Assembly: GCF_036320965.1 (NCBI RefSeq)
Contig: NC_092231.1
Location: 23,269,394 to 23,333,393 of the forward strand
Direction of reading: 5' to 3'
Origin: Panulirus ornatus
Lineage: Eukaryota > Arthropoda > Malacostraca > Decapoda > Palinuridae
DNA: 64,000 nucleotides
The translations under genes were made by a program, and so were the position numbers. The notes beneath the pieces were generated by a model, which worked only from the letters and a program-made list of their open reading frames with translations, was not told the DNA's origin and did not search any database. Below are positions 1 through 12,100 of the stretch, one piece after another (position 1 is the first letter of the stretch; each line of letters starts with the position of its first letter).

Positions 1-720
1 AAGAGGATGTGTGAATCGGATGTTTGCCTTCAAGGAATTTCTGGCAGATATACTTAGAGAAGGAGTGGGGTCTGTATGGAGAAAATGTATTACAGAGGAG
101 ATGCAGTGTAGAAGGTGCTATGACTGACGTGAGAGGAATGCTACTGGAAGTATTGGAGAGTTTTATAGAGAGAGTAAGAAGTGTGTGCAGTTAGGAAGGG
201 TGAGTGGCTGTAGGTGAAGTTGGGTCTGCATCAGGGATTATGTGATGTCACCGTTGCTGTTTAATTTGTTTATGGATGGGATGGTGTGAGATAGATTGTG
301 GACTTTTGTCCATGACTGGAGCCGCCGACGTGATAATGAAAAAAAGAAAATGCTATAGTTTTGGAGAGAATGACAGGTCTACAGTATAGGTAAGGTTGGG
401 GTGTGGGGTGGGTGGCGGGTGGAAGGGGGGTCAGTTTCTATTTTCAGGCGAGACGACTCTTGTGGTAGAGTCTGAGTTTGGGAAAGTGTTTGAAACGAGG
501 GGACTGAGAGTTAATGTGAACAAAATTAAGGTTATAAGGTTTAGTAGGGGGGGAGAGACCGGTTATTTGAGGGTGAGTTTGGAGAGAACTTGGGAGAAGT
601 GGAGTGTTTCAGATACTTGGAGTGGACGTTGCAGCGAATGAAACTTTGGAGGCTGAATTGAATCACAGGGTGGGCATAGGTCCTGGGTCATGGAAAAGGT
701 TGTATTGAAGTATATTGAAC
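1..720 (+). pseudogene. Decayed non-LTR retrotransposon, reverse transcriptase fragment (family B)
   Basis: A broken reverse transcriptase relic. At 245-286 the plus strand reads MSPLLFNLFMDGMV, the conserved 'QG-x-SPLLFNL' box of non-LTR RTs, preceded in another frame by a GLHQG remnant, so there is a frameshift between them. At about 447-473 the catalytic FADD box is degraded to SGETTLVVESE. At 498-533 RGLRVNVNKIKV matches the post-catalytic 'RGLRVNVxKxKVM' segment, followed by a GYLRVSL stretch. The order along the strand is that of a real RT. Multiple stops and the lost catalytic aspartates show it is dead. The same segment occurs at 41.8 kb (LRMNVNKNKV). The 5' part lies outside the window. 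Confidence 0.8.
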
Positions 721-779
721 ATTTTGTTCTCAAATACACCTAGATAGTATCTTCCTGTTAACCAGGAAGTTCTGTGATC

Positions 780-1965
780 ACGCCATGTTAACCCCTACTC
801 CTCAGAGTCTTCGCTTCCTAAGGCAGTGAAATTCCTCTCCACCAGCTGGACTATTCCCCATCACCACACCTCCTGCTACGTCTCTCCCTCACTCTTCCTC
901 CACCACCACATTCCCTCCGTAACCACCACCCCCAACAGCGCGGTACTCCTACCTCACCCTTAGTCCACCAACACGTTGCAGTTCTCCTCTAAACGATTTC
1001 CCTTCACCACAACATTCTTCCAGCAACAACCGCGCCACCTCCACAATACATGCCCCTCACACACCTATGACGACACAACTTCAGGCCTCACTATACTCCA
1101 CAATCCTCAAACAGCGACACTTCCTCCGCCTTTGCTGCACAACACACAACCCACCAACTTCTACTCCATAACAATCTTCTCACTATACATCGTTTCCAAG
1201 TCCCCACAACTCGTCCACTCCTACCGACACCTGTATCTCTTCCCTTCCTACAACCTCTGTTCCCATACACCCTACGTTCTCCACCTCTGCACATCCCCCC
1301 TTACCCTTCTTAACACACGCAGTGCACACCCTCCACACGATATCTCCCTTACATAACGCTGAGAACTTACAAAAAAACCTTCCTACATACTTCTCACCCA
1401 AGCTACCCTCCGCCCTCCCTCGACTCACCACGTCGCTAGACAAATGGGGCTCTTACCACAGCACTTATTAAATACTTACCACACCACCTCGACCCCTTAC
1501 AACACACCTCGCCGTCCCCACCACACAACCTCCACCTCTTACAGTACAGCTCGCATTCTCTACCACACCACTTCCACCCCTGTATTCTCGTCACCACTCC
1601 TCCATCTCAGTAGGACTGCCAGCAACCCCCACTTCCCAGCCTAGAACACATTCCCTCCGTCACACGCCCCAGCACCTCTACATTTCCCTTTCTCCCTCTC
1701 CACGCCCTCCCCCTCCTCCCCCTCCACCAGTACATGAGAGCCCACGCACCATATCCCTCCATCACAACATATAGTCCCCCCCGGCATCTACAACACACAA
1801 CACATTTCACAGCAATTCCTCTTCCGTTTCCACAACCCCAGCACTGATTCTCACAATACGAGCCTCTCTCCCCTCGTCTGTCCTTCACTGTAGCCCGCTG
1901 CCCCCCGCAACACAGTGACAACACACGAGAGATACCGCAACACCTGGATGAGCATAGCGTGTGCC
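780..1965. repeat. C-rich, G-poor low-complexity region
   Basis: About 1.2 kb in which the plus strand is dominated by C, A and T, with recurring CCACCACACCTC, ACAACACAC and CTTCCTCC words and very few G residues. It looks like an old, diverged array of short C-rich units; no constant unit length survives. Open frames on both strands here (for example 976-1356 plus and 1607-1978 minus) have the composition of the repeat and no recognisable domain. Confidence 0.6.
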
Positions 1966-2334
1966 TGGAGTGTTGCATGCCGGAGCTGGATCTGTTTCAT
2001 GTGTTGTATAACGTCAGACACTTGAGCTTGTGCTCTCTGAGGGTCACTTTTATAACGGTCATTATAAAGACGTAAACACAGCTTGGTTTGCTGGCAGGCT
2101 GAAAGATGTTGACAGAAGGTTTTTGGTTTTGTGTTTTATCTCTTAAGCGTAATTTTTCTTTTTCTTCATTTTGAGGGATGTTTGCCGCCATCTTCTTGGT
2201 CAGTGAGAGACTGTGGCTTATTGCAGGAAGTACCGGGGCCTAGTATATTGCACTCCATCTGCGTACACCACAGGTAGCGAAGGTGGGAGGAGAGAGAGAG
2301 AGAGGGAGGAACTGAAGGGAAAAAGTTAAGGAGT
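1966..2334. other. No recognised feature
   Basis: Mixed-composition DNA after the C-rich block, ending in a short GA run near 2291-2306. A 64-codon minus-strand frame at 1997-2191 has no recognisable domain. I see no gene or known repeat. Confidence 0.5.
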
Positions 2335-2708
2335 TAGTTAGTAGAACTGAAGGTTGGCAGGTGGGTAAATAAGGGAAGAAGAAGAAGAACTAGTTTATGA
2401 AACTGGTGGGTAAAGTGGGTCATTTTGGGGCAGGAAGGGGAGATACCCTGTGGACGGGAAGGTTACGTAGGTAAATAAGGGCATAGGGAAGAGTTGCCCT
2501 GGGGAAAGGAAAGTTTAGATGATAGATATAGGGAGAGAGGAAGGTGACATTAAGGAAGGGATGGGTAAGTAGGTAAGTATGGGCAGAGAGGAGAGTTAGA
2601 TTATGGAAGGGTATGAGTAAATACGTAAGTATGGGCAGAAAGGAGTGTTACTTCATGGTGATGATGGGTAAGGAGGTAAATGTGGGCAGAGAGGATGATT
2701 GTAGGATT
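2335..2708 (+). repeat. Degenerate tandem repeat, unit about 51 bp
   Basis: G/A-rich units built on GGGTAAGTAGGTAAGTATGG followed by GCAGAGAGGA recur about every 51-52 bp. The last three copies (about 2560-2705) are clearest, and earlier copies from 2335 are more diverged, giving about seven in all. Confidence 0.65.
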
Positions 2709-2892
2709 CAGGAGTTCCTATGGACTCGTATGTTTACACCATATGTAAACACCGTATGATCATATTGATCAAATGACACTTTTGCCCATAATTTTCTCGA
2801 CATTCTTGAATATTTATATGAGACGTGGCTTGAAAAGGATAAATTATACATTGGAACAAAGTAAAAGAGACCATGAAAGATTTTCGTAAAAC

Positions 2893-2996
<104 letters not shown>

Positions 2997-3185
2997 TTGC
3001 CATGAAAGTTCACTCGATGGCATAGAGCAACAGTATGGTTGAGAGTCTGCCGGATCATCCAGGTTGATCGGTTGAGGATGCAGTGGAAAGTTGATGATGA
3101 ACGAAGTCTTTGATGTCGTCTGTATTGTCGAGAGCAGGCTCCGAGCTCCTCACCACAGTGTAGTGAAAAAGGAAGATGATAGTGC

Positions 3186-3517
3186 ATGGGAAAGCCAAGT
3201 AACAGAAGACCGGATGGTCTGTAACGGTGTTATCTACTGTACATGGGAAAGCCAAATAGTAGAACTTCTGAGTGGTACTTCTGATGGTCAAATACGAGGT
3301 TATCTGCTGGAGTAGTATGTGAGAAAGCTAGACAACAGAAGATCTTGTACATGGAATAACCAGATAACAGAAATAGTGGTATGTGAGGAGGTTATCTGCT
3401 GGAGGACAGTATGTGAGGAGGTTAGCTGTTGGAGGACAGTATGTGAGAAAGCTAGACAGCAGAAGATCTGGTGCTCTATGACGAGCTTATCTGCTGGAGG
3501 ACAGTACATGGAATAAC
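3186..3517 (+). repeat. Tandem copies of a 60-70 bp dispersed repeat (R66)
   Basis: Repeated order of CATGGGAAAGCCAA, then AACAGAAGA, then GGATGGTCTGTAAC, then GAGGTTATCTGCTGGAGGAC. Full and partial units start near 3186, 3243, 3318, 3351, 3390, 3438 and 3502, with unit length varying by internal deletions. Related copies lie at 35.8, 44.4 and 51.5 kb. Confidence 0.8.
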
Positions 3518-3975
3518 CATGTATGTGTGTATGTGTGTGTGTGTGTGTGTGTAAATATTTTTTGTGTTTCAGGAAGAGAGCTTTGCACTCGTTTCACAAA
3601 TAATAATAATAATAATGATGATAATAATAATGATAATAATAACATTCATGATTATAACGATATCACTGATAGTAATACAAATGATAATGATAGCAATGAT
3701 AGTGATCAGCATTATATCTAACTACCAGCGTCCAAAGACTGAGAATATTCACATAAACTTGACACAGTCTAAAGACTGGAGCTATGAAATACAAGTGTCA
3801 AAATTTTTACGCAAATGCTATTGTTTGGATCTTTGTGTTTATTCATGGCTGTATATACATGTGCATCTCTTTGTATATTTATGGGTGTATGTATATACGA
3901 CTGTCTGTTCATGAGTTTACGTGCGTGTATGTATGTGTACGTGTTCGTATGTGTGTGCGTGTGTGACCGTGGTTC
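3518..3975. repeat. Simple-repeat patch: GT, AAT/GAT and degenerate GT/GTAT tracts
   Basis: A short (GT)n at about 3530-3553, an AATAATGAT-type trinucleotide tract at 3599-3720, and a degenerate GTGTATGT tract at about 3905-3970. The short frames across it are low complexity. Confidence 0.8.
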
Positions 3976-4329
3976 ACGCGCGTGCGCAGGAGAATAAGAT
4001 GGTAAGAAGGGGTCTTCCGCCGGCCCTGAATGCCGTATGAAAATAGAAATCTCTCCGTTATGACTCACACTCAGTGTTACGTGAAATTGGTTCATATATT
4101 ACTTAAAAATTGCTCGGTTTCCTCTTCTTTCCTCTTCCATTTTCCTGGGAAACCGTTGGTGTGTGAAGTTTTCCTAACGTCCTCCCCTCACACCTACCAA
4201 CGCTGTGGTACTCCGCTGGGTTCTGGCTCCTCCCTTGTGGTTAGCTGTACAACAGGAAAGGAATTTGTGACATAAAAGCAGGAATATATATATCTGTATT
4301 TATTTATAACTGTCCCAAGACCTCTTTTC

Positions 4330-4505
4330 AAGAAAGTCCTGGTGTTTCCAGGAGCTTTTGCAGCGTCAAGGCTGCGCTTCTTCCAGGAGCTTGGAAACGT
4401 GGACTCCTTTGGATTTTGGAATTCTTTGATGCGACTGTACTCCCAGTGGTACATCTCCGCCAAAGGTGACTTTTCAGTCGCGTTGTAACCTCGTGTAGGC
4501 GAAGC
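4330..4505 (+). repeat. Dispersed repeat R150, copy 1
   Basis: Contains AGGCTGCGCTTCTTCCAGGA, then GAGCTTGG, GGACTCCTTTGG and GACTGTACTCC in the same order and spacing as at 63.47-63.61 kb. It ends at a short (TA)9 at 4508-4525. I do not recognise the family; it could be a SINE or the non-coding end of a larger element. Confidence 0.7.
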
Positions 4506-4538
4506 CCATATATATATATATATATGTCCAAACTTTAT

Positions 4539-7500
4539 GGTGATGGTGGTAGTGGTGATGGTGGTAGTGGTGATGGTGGTAGTGGTGATGGTGATAGTGG
4601 TGATGGTGGTAGTGGTGATGGTGGTAGTGGTGATGGTGGTAGTGGTGATGGTGATAGTGGTGATGGTGGTAGTGGTGATGGTGGTAGTGGTGATGGTGAT
4701 AGTGGTGATGGTGGTAGTGGTGATGGTGGTAGTGGTGATGGTGATAGTGGTGATGGTGGTAGTGGTGATGGTGATAGTGGTGATGGTGGTAGTGGTGATG
4801 GTGGTAGTGGTGATGGTGGTAGTGGTGATGGTGGTAGTGGTGATGGTGATAGTGGTGATGGTGGTAGTGGTGATGGTGATAGTGGTGATGGTGGTAGTGG
4901 TGATGGTGGTAGTGGTGATGGTGATAGTGGTGATGGTGGTAGTGGTGATGGTGATAGTGGTGATGGTGGTAGTGGTGATGGTGATAGTGGTGATGGTGGT
5001 AGTGGTGATGGTGATAGTGGTGATGGTGGTAGTGGTGATGGTGATAGTGGTGATGGTGGTAGTGGTGATGGTGATAGTGGTGATGGTGGTAGTGGTGATG
5101 GTGATAGTGGTGATGGTGGTAGTGGTGATGGTGATAGTGGTGATGGTGGTAGTGGTGATGGTGATAGTGGTGATGGTGGTAGTGGTGATGGTGATAGTGG
5201 TGATGGTGGTAGTGGTGATGGTGATAGTGGTGATGGTGGTAGTGGTGATGGTGGTAGTGGTGATGGTGGTAGTGGTGATGGTGATAGTGGTGATGGTGGT
5301 AGTGGTGATGGTGATAGTGGTGATGGTGGTAGTGGTGATGGTGATAGTGGTGATGGTGGTAGCGGTGATGGTGGTAGTGGTGATGGTGGTAGTGGTGATG
5401 GTGATAGTGGTGATGGTGGTAGTGGTGATGGTGATAGTGGTGATGGTGGTAGTGGTGATGGTGATAGTGGTGATGGTGGTAGTGGTGATGGTGATAGTGG
5501 TGATGGTGGTAGTGGTGATGGTGATAGTGGTGATGGTGGTAGTGGTGATGGTGGTAGCGGTGATGGTGGTAGTGGTGATGGTGATAGTGGTGATGGTGGT
5601 AGCGGTGATGGTGGTAGTGGTGATGGTGATAGTGGTGATGGTGGTAGTGGTGATGGTGGTAGTGGTGATGGTGATAGTGGTGATGGTGGTAGTGGTGATG
5701 GTGATAGTGGTGATGGTGGTAGTGGTGATGGTGATAGTGGTGATGGTGGTAGTGGTGATGGTGATAGTGGTGATGGTGGTAGTGGTGATGGTGATAGTGG
5801 TGATGGTGGTAGTGGTGATGGTGATAGTGGTGATGGTGGTAGTGGTGATGGTGATAGTGGTGATGGTGGTAGTGGTGATGGTGATAGTGGTGATGGTGGT
5901 AGTGGTGATGGTGGTAGTGGTGATGGTGATAGTGGTGATGGTGGTAGTGGTGATGGTGGTAGTGGTGATGGTGGTAGTGGTGATGGTGGTAGTGGTGATG
6001 GTGATAGTGGTGATGGTGGTAGCGGTGATGGTGGTAGTGGTGATGGTGATAGTGGTGATGGTGGTAGTGGTGATGGTGATAGTGGTGATGGTGGTAGTGG
6101 TGATGGTGATAGTGGTGATGGTGGTAGTGGTGATGGTGATAGTGGTGATGGTGGTAGTGGTGATGGTGGTAGTGGTGATGGTGGTAGCGGTGATGGTGGT
6201 AGTGGTGATGGTGGTAGTGGTGATGGTGATAGTGGTGATGGTGGTAGTGGTGATGGTGATAGTGGTGATGGTGGTAGTGGTGATGGTGGTAGCGGTGATG
6301 GTGGTAGTGGTGATGGTGGTAGTGGTGATGGTGATAGTGGTGATGGTGGTAGTGGTGATGGTGATAGTGGTGATGGTGGTAGTGGTGATGGTGGTAGTGG
6401 TGATGGTGATAGTGGTGATGGTGGTAGTGGTGATGGTGATAGTGGTGATGGTGGTAGTGGTGATGGTGATAGTGGTGATGGTGGTAGCGGTGATGGTGGT
6501 AGTGGTGATGGTGGTAGTGGTGATGGTGATAGTGGTGATGGTGGTAGTGGTGATGGTGATAGTGGTGATGGTGGTAGTGGTGATGGTGATAGTGGTGATG
6601 GTGGTAGTGGTGATGGTGATAGTGGTGATGGTGGTAGTGGTGATGGTGGTAGTGGTGATGGTGATAGTGGTGATGGTGGTAGTGGTGATGGTGATAGTGG
6701 TGATGGTGGTAGTGGTGATGGTGATAGTGGTGATGGTGGTAGTGGTGATGGTGATAGTGGTGATGGTGGTAGTGGTGATGGTGATAGTGGTGATGGTGGT
6801 AGTGGTGATGGTGGTAGTGGTGATGGTGATAGTGGTGATGGTGGTAGTGGTGATGGTGGTAGTGGTGATGGTGGTAGCGGTGATGGTGGTAGTGGTGATG
6901 GTGATAGTGGTGATGGTGGTAGCGGTGATGGTGGTAGTGGTGATGGTGGTAGTGGTGATGGTGATAGTGGTGATGGTGGTAGTGGTGATGGTGGTAGCGG
7001 TGATGGTGGTAGTGGTGATGGTGGTAGCGGTGATGGTGGTAGTGGTGATGGTGGTAGTGGTGATGGTGATAGTGGTGATGGTGGTAGTGGTGATGGTGAT
7101 AGTGGTGATGGTGGTAGTGGTGATGGTGATAGTGGTGATGGTGGTAGTGGTGATGGTGGTAGCGGTGATGGTGGTAGTGGTGATGGTGATAGTGGTGATG
7201 GTGGTAGTGGTGATGGTGATAGTGGTGATGGTGGTAGTGGTGATGGTGGTAGTGGTGATGGTGGTAGTGGTGATGGTGATAGTGGTGATGGTGGTAGTGG
7301 TGATGGTGGTAGTGGTGATGGTGGTAGTGGTGATGGTGATAGTGGTGATGGTGGTAGTGGTGATGGTGATAGTGGTGATGGTGGTAGTGGTGATGGTGAT
7401 AGTGGTGATGGTGGTAGTGGTGATGGTGATAGTGGTGATGGTGGTAGTGGTGATGGTGATAGTGGTGATGGTGGTAGTGGTGATGGTGGTAGTGGTGATG

Positions 7501-8090
7501 GTGATAGTGGTGATGGTGGTAGTGGTGATGGTGGTAGTGGTGATGGTGATAGTGGTGATGGTGGTAGTGGTGATGGTGGTAGTGGTGACGGTGATAGTGA
7601 TGATGGTGGTAGTGGTGATGGTGATAGTGGTGATGGTGGTAGTGGTGATGGTGGTAGCGGTGATGGTGGTAGTGGTGATGGTGGTAGTGGTGATGGTGGT
7701 AGCGGTGATGGTGGTCGTGGTGACGGTGATAGTGATGATGGTGGTAGTGGTGATGGTGATAGTGGTGATGGTGGTAGCGGTGATGGTGGTAGTGGTGATG
7801 GTGATAGCGGTGATGGTGATAGTGGTGAGGGTGGTAGTGGTGATGGTGGTAGTGGTGATGGTGATAGTGGTGATGGTGGTAGCGGTGATGGTGATAGTGG
7901 TGATGGTGGTAGTGGTGATGGTGATAGCGGTGATGGTGATAGTGGTGATGGTGGTAGTGGTGATGGTGGTAGTGGTGATGGTGGTAGCGGTGATGGTGGT
8001 AGTGGTGATGGTGGTAGTGGTGATGGTGATAGTGGTGATGGTGGTAGTGGTGATGGTGGTAGCGGTGATGGTGGTAGTGGTGATGGTGAT
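4539..8090 (+). repeat. 15-bp minisatellite, about 236 units, open in two frames
   Basis: The unit is GGTGATGGTGGTAGT, with a second form in which the fourth triplet is GAT. Counting from 4539 gives 236 complete 15-bp units plus a 12-bp partial, with no indel that is not a multiple of 15. In frame it reads GDGGS or GDGDS, often alternating, from an ATG at 4524 to a stop at about 8103. The next frame is also open ([10 protein letters not shown]). Synonymous AGC variants are absent from roughly the first 800 bp and rise toward the 3' end. Other substitutions (GAC, GAG, CGT, GAT for GGT) are confined to the last 500 bp. There is no signal peptide and no non-repeat domain, so I read it as a non-coding minisatellite. 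A secreted Gly/Asp/Ser repeat protein cannot be excluded without transcripts. Confidence 0.97.
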
Positions 8091-8640
8091 AGACGGATGT
8101 TATGATGTTCTCAGCTCTCGTGATGATGGATGATACAGTGTTTGGTTGTTGGTGGTGTAGATGTAGATGGTTGTGACATTGGTTGTGATGTTAGTTGGTG
8201 ATGATAGTAGATGGTTTAGCAGTAATGGTTGCGATGGTGGTGATGACAGGTGATGGTTGAATAGTGGTGACACTGTTGATAGCGGCGGAGACAGAGGCAG
8301 TGGTGGGGATGGTGTTGATGATATTAATTTTGTGGTTGTGGCGCCATCATTGTTGGTGTCTGGCTGGGTGATGGTGGAAGTCGTTTAGCTTCCTGTGGTG
8401 TTGGCTTATCTCCCTCCATCCCTCCCTTCCTTCGTCCCTCCTCGTCACTTACCCTTAACTGTGACGTGAAGGTATCATGTTTTCCAGCCTTGAGGATGAA
8501 CTTCATCCCTCTAACCTACAGAAGTTGTAGGATGTGTCACATGTGTGTTTAGTGTCTTTAATGTATCTAGAGAAGCGCAGCAGAAATCAATCGTCCAGAC
8601 CAGCAACACAGAAGCCGAAAATCAGTTGCTTTCTCTCTGG
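8091..8640. other. Degenerate flank of the 15-bp array, then no recognised feature
   Basis: From 8103 to about 8330 the plus strand keeps the GATGGTGGTG-like composition without a regular unit, consistent with decayed array edge. The rest, to 8640, has no feature I can identify. Confidence 0.5.
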
Positions 8641-8684
8641 ATTCATTGATTAGAAACCTAAAGTTGAATAATCAGTGGAGTCTC

Positions 8685-8739
8685 AAAAGTCCGGACGGGC
8701 GTATTATACAAGATATATTGTGTTTGGATCCGGACTTTT
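8685..8739. repeat. Short inverted repeat (hairpin)
   Basis: AAAAGTCCGGA at 8685-8695 is exactly complementary to TCCGGACTTTT at 8729-8739, with a 33-bp A/T-rich loop. It is a potential hairpin or the remnant of a small foldback element. Confidence 0.6.
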
Positions 8740-8983
8740 CAGGCATCCTGTGTGATGAAATCCATCATCGACTGATAGAAGGGAGGTGGGTTGGGCGGAA
8801 GGCTAGTGTGAGAAGGGCAGAGGAGGTGAGGATGGGAAGAGATGAAGGAGGAGGAGGAGGAGGAGGAGAAGGAAAACGGAAGAAGATAGCAGAAGGAGTT
8901 GGTGAGGAAATGGGCGGAAGATGGGCAGAAGAACTGTGGAAGAACGAGAGAAATGCGAGTGGAACTGAAAGTAGATAGATAGA

Positions 8984-8989
<6 letters not shown>

Positions 8990-9069
<80 letters not shown>
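8990..9069. repeat. (GA)n microsatellite
   Basis: About 40 GA dinucleotides, preceded by a GATA run at 8972-8983 and a GGA tract at 8847-8870. Confidence 0.97.
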
Positions 9070-9073
<4 letters not shown>

Positions 9074-9103
9074 ATTTGTGCCGGTGTACCTGTGTTTGTC
9101 AGA

Positions 9104-9165
<62 letters not shown>
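9104..9165. repeat. (GT)n microsatellite at a retroelement 3' end
   Basis: About 30 GT dinucleotides with one TT interruption. Read on the minus strand it is a (CA)n tail directly after the family A element at 9185-12900. Confidence 0.95.
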
Positions 9166-9184
9166 AGAGGAGGGGGGTAACAAC

Positions 9185-12100
9185 CTATTAGTACGGTACA
9201 TGGAGGGAGTTTTGCACTCGTACGGTCTCGTCTCCTGAACTTTTTATACTACCTTGCAAGTTTTTGAAATGTGTACTGCCATTATTCACAACTTCAGTCA
9301 CTTAGCTTGTTCCATTCATCTACATGGCTGATATTATAAGAGTAATTCTTTACATCCTTTCTAACATTAGGCCTTTTTAGTTTCATACTGTGACCTTTAG
9401 CTGTTTTGTCTTTGCAGCTTTCAAAGAACCGTTCACTATCAACCTCGTCAAACTGGTTTAGAATCACGATGATTGTAATCAAATTACTTCTTACTCTTCT
9501 TCATTCCATTGCGGGCAGGTTGATGCCTTCTAACCTCTCCTCGTAATCCAGCTGTCTTGATTCTGATTCCATATCTTGGCCCTCATCTGGACCTCCTGTA
9601 TTAGATCTGTGTGCATCTATAAGGACGGTTACCAAACTTAGGTAACATAACACTTTGGTGTAATAAACACTGTGAACAATTGACTACATTTCCTAATGTT
9701 TATACTCAGGTGAGATTCTGATATCTGCCTGTCGACAGTTTGTCTCCTCTACAGAGTACCAGAGGTACAGGCTTTGGCGACAGTTAGGTACAATATCAAC
9801 TAACAAATTTCTCTCACGTCCAAATTCCTGTAACGTGTTTCCTGCCGGATGATATTCCTATCCAGGTCTTCTATCACCATGTCCTATCCCCTTTAAATGA
9901 GGTTGAGTCTCATCTACCAAGTTTCAGATCAACTTTGGACTTTGACGAGGTCCCCTTGCAAGTTGATGTCATCCTTATCATTTGTCACTTCTTCCATAAC
10001 CTGATCATAACGCGCGCACATATTCCAGCGGGTCACTTATACATAGATCAAGAGGGCAAGTGGTCCTAGGAGGCTCCGTTCACATACGTCATTTGTTCTA
10101 TCCATCGAAAGACTCTACTGTTATTTCCAGCATAGTTGAGTGCCAAAGGCTTTCTGGCATTCACCGAACATACGACCCACCCATCCTTCCCTTTAGTCCA
10201 AAACGACCTCCTTCCCCGGTGAATCTAGGTTTTCGTTCTCCTTCGCAAGTAGACTTCATTTACTTGTTGATGATCTTTTTCAATGCTTTACAGTCCATAG
10301 TTGTCAGAGAGACCAATCTGTTGCTGAGCACCATTTCCCGCCTCCTTTCTCAGTGCCAGGTTGGACATTTGCCCTCCTCCATTCCCATGGCACTGCACAC
10401 TCCAGCAGCGACATATTGAACAATATTTCACGCTGTGTTTCTTCAGGACCTATACATTTCATGAGGATTCAAGGTCCGTCAGTGTTCTGCCGTCTCTCTT
10501 TTTCTAGCAGTTTCGGTGGTTTTCAAGGTCTCTTCTCCCTTCCGTCCCGCTAGTGTTGGGGCCAGTGGTATCTTTCACGATAAAGACACTTTTGAACGTA
10601 TCACTGAACTCCTCTTATATATGTACATCTTCCTGTGCAACTCTTTCTCTGTATCTCCTTTCCTGATTAGTTTGACGAACAGTTTATTTCTGATGAATTA
10701 TGCCAAAGTTTTGGATGATCTATCCTTTTCCACAATATTCTTTTCATAGTTTTTATCTTCCTTCGGCATCTTATTTCACGCGTTCTTTACTCTTTCATAT
10801 CTCCCTATTGCTGGCCTGCTTCTATTTCCTACCTTTACCTCTTTGGGTTTTTGGCATCTTTTACTTAATGATATCTCTTTCTGTCATAAGATGTTCTCTC
10901 AGCCTACGTCTTAGAATGTCTATGTTCTTATCGCTATATTTCAGAGTTCACAGAACCTTCCATAACAGTAAGCCCTTACATCACCCCTGTGTAGCATTGA
11001 GGAATGGGGACGCCGAATCCTGGTCATATTGAACAATATCGCAATTTTCACCTCTCCATGTCTATATCTCATTTGTTTCTTGCTTATCATGACTAACACA
11101 GTACGGTTCAACCCTGAGTAATAGCACAGACATGTTGGGATAACCTTCATGGCAACCTAGTGAATGTTGCATAACCTTCTTCCCAGAAGCTCAGGGTGTT
11201 GTATCGATGCTGTGATTATTTTTCATGTGAGCAGCTGTTCTAGATCTACATGGGCCTCACTCGGCTTAGTATGGAGTACTAGTTCTTTTTCTGCCTCTCT
11301 CGTATTCAGAGTGGAATCAGAAGTCTTCTACCTCCTCGCTTCCCCTGTTACCATCTCTCTTCACCCATCCCCTTCCATCCGCCGTGATGTTACTTCCCCT
11401 CTCTCTGTTCTAGGGGTTTTATTCCGGCCACGGCTCTCGTGAGCTGTTTGCAGGTGTCTGATCCTTTGTGCTGCTTCCGACAGCCTCCGTGTGAGGCACA
11501 TCCACACGAGGGATGACCATTACGATACCTACTTTTTATGTCTCGTACAACGAACCTGTAATTTTTTCTTCCACCTTTTCTCTTTCCTTCTTTCTCTAAC
11601 CTTTCCATCTTGATGAGTCGAGTGTACGGACGCCTGAGGAACTCGAACTAATTCTTCGTACGTTTTTTCTCATACGTATCTCGTCCGAGATGGCTATACT
11701 TGGATCATGCTTTTCCTCGGGCTGGGTCGTCTACTATATAGAAAAGATATGAATGGCTATGGAACTAATCCTTCTAATTTAGACTCTCAAGGAAATGCGT
11801 TTAGATATATGTAGTTCCACGGTTATATATCATCTTTGAATATGATTTTCCCTCTGATCTTTTATATACATATTCATCAACCACACAACCACACTCTGGC
11901 ATTACGACCCTTTGTGGTTGTGTGGTTCTTGAACTTTTCCATTTAGTGTGACATGCAATTTATCTTTCATTCTCCATGCTACTGTGTGTAAAGACAAGAT
12001 CTATCAATGAAGGATTTTTTCAACATCCCTGACTCTACTCTGCTCAGTAACTTGCTGATGTGGGAAATGTTCGCGTACACACCCTGCGAGCTTGTCTCCA

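Noticed and set aside
396..641. 81-codon frame as an intact small gene
   Set aside because: It is a fragment of the reverse transcriptase relic; the frame also covers unrelated G-rich sequence at its start.
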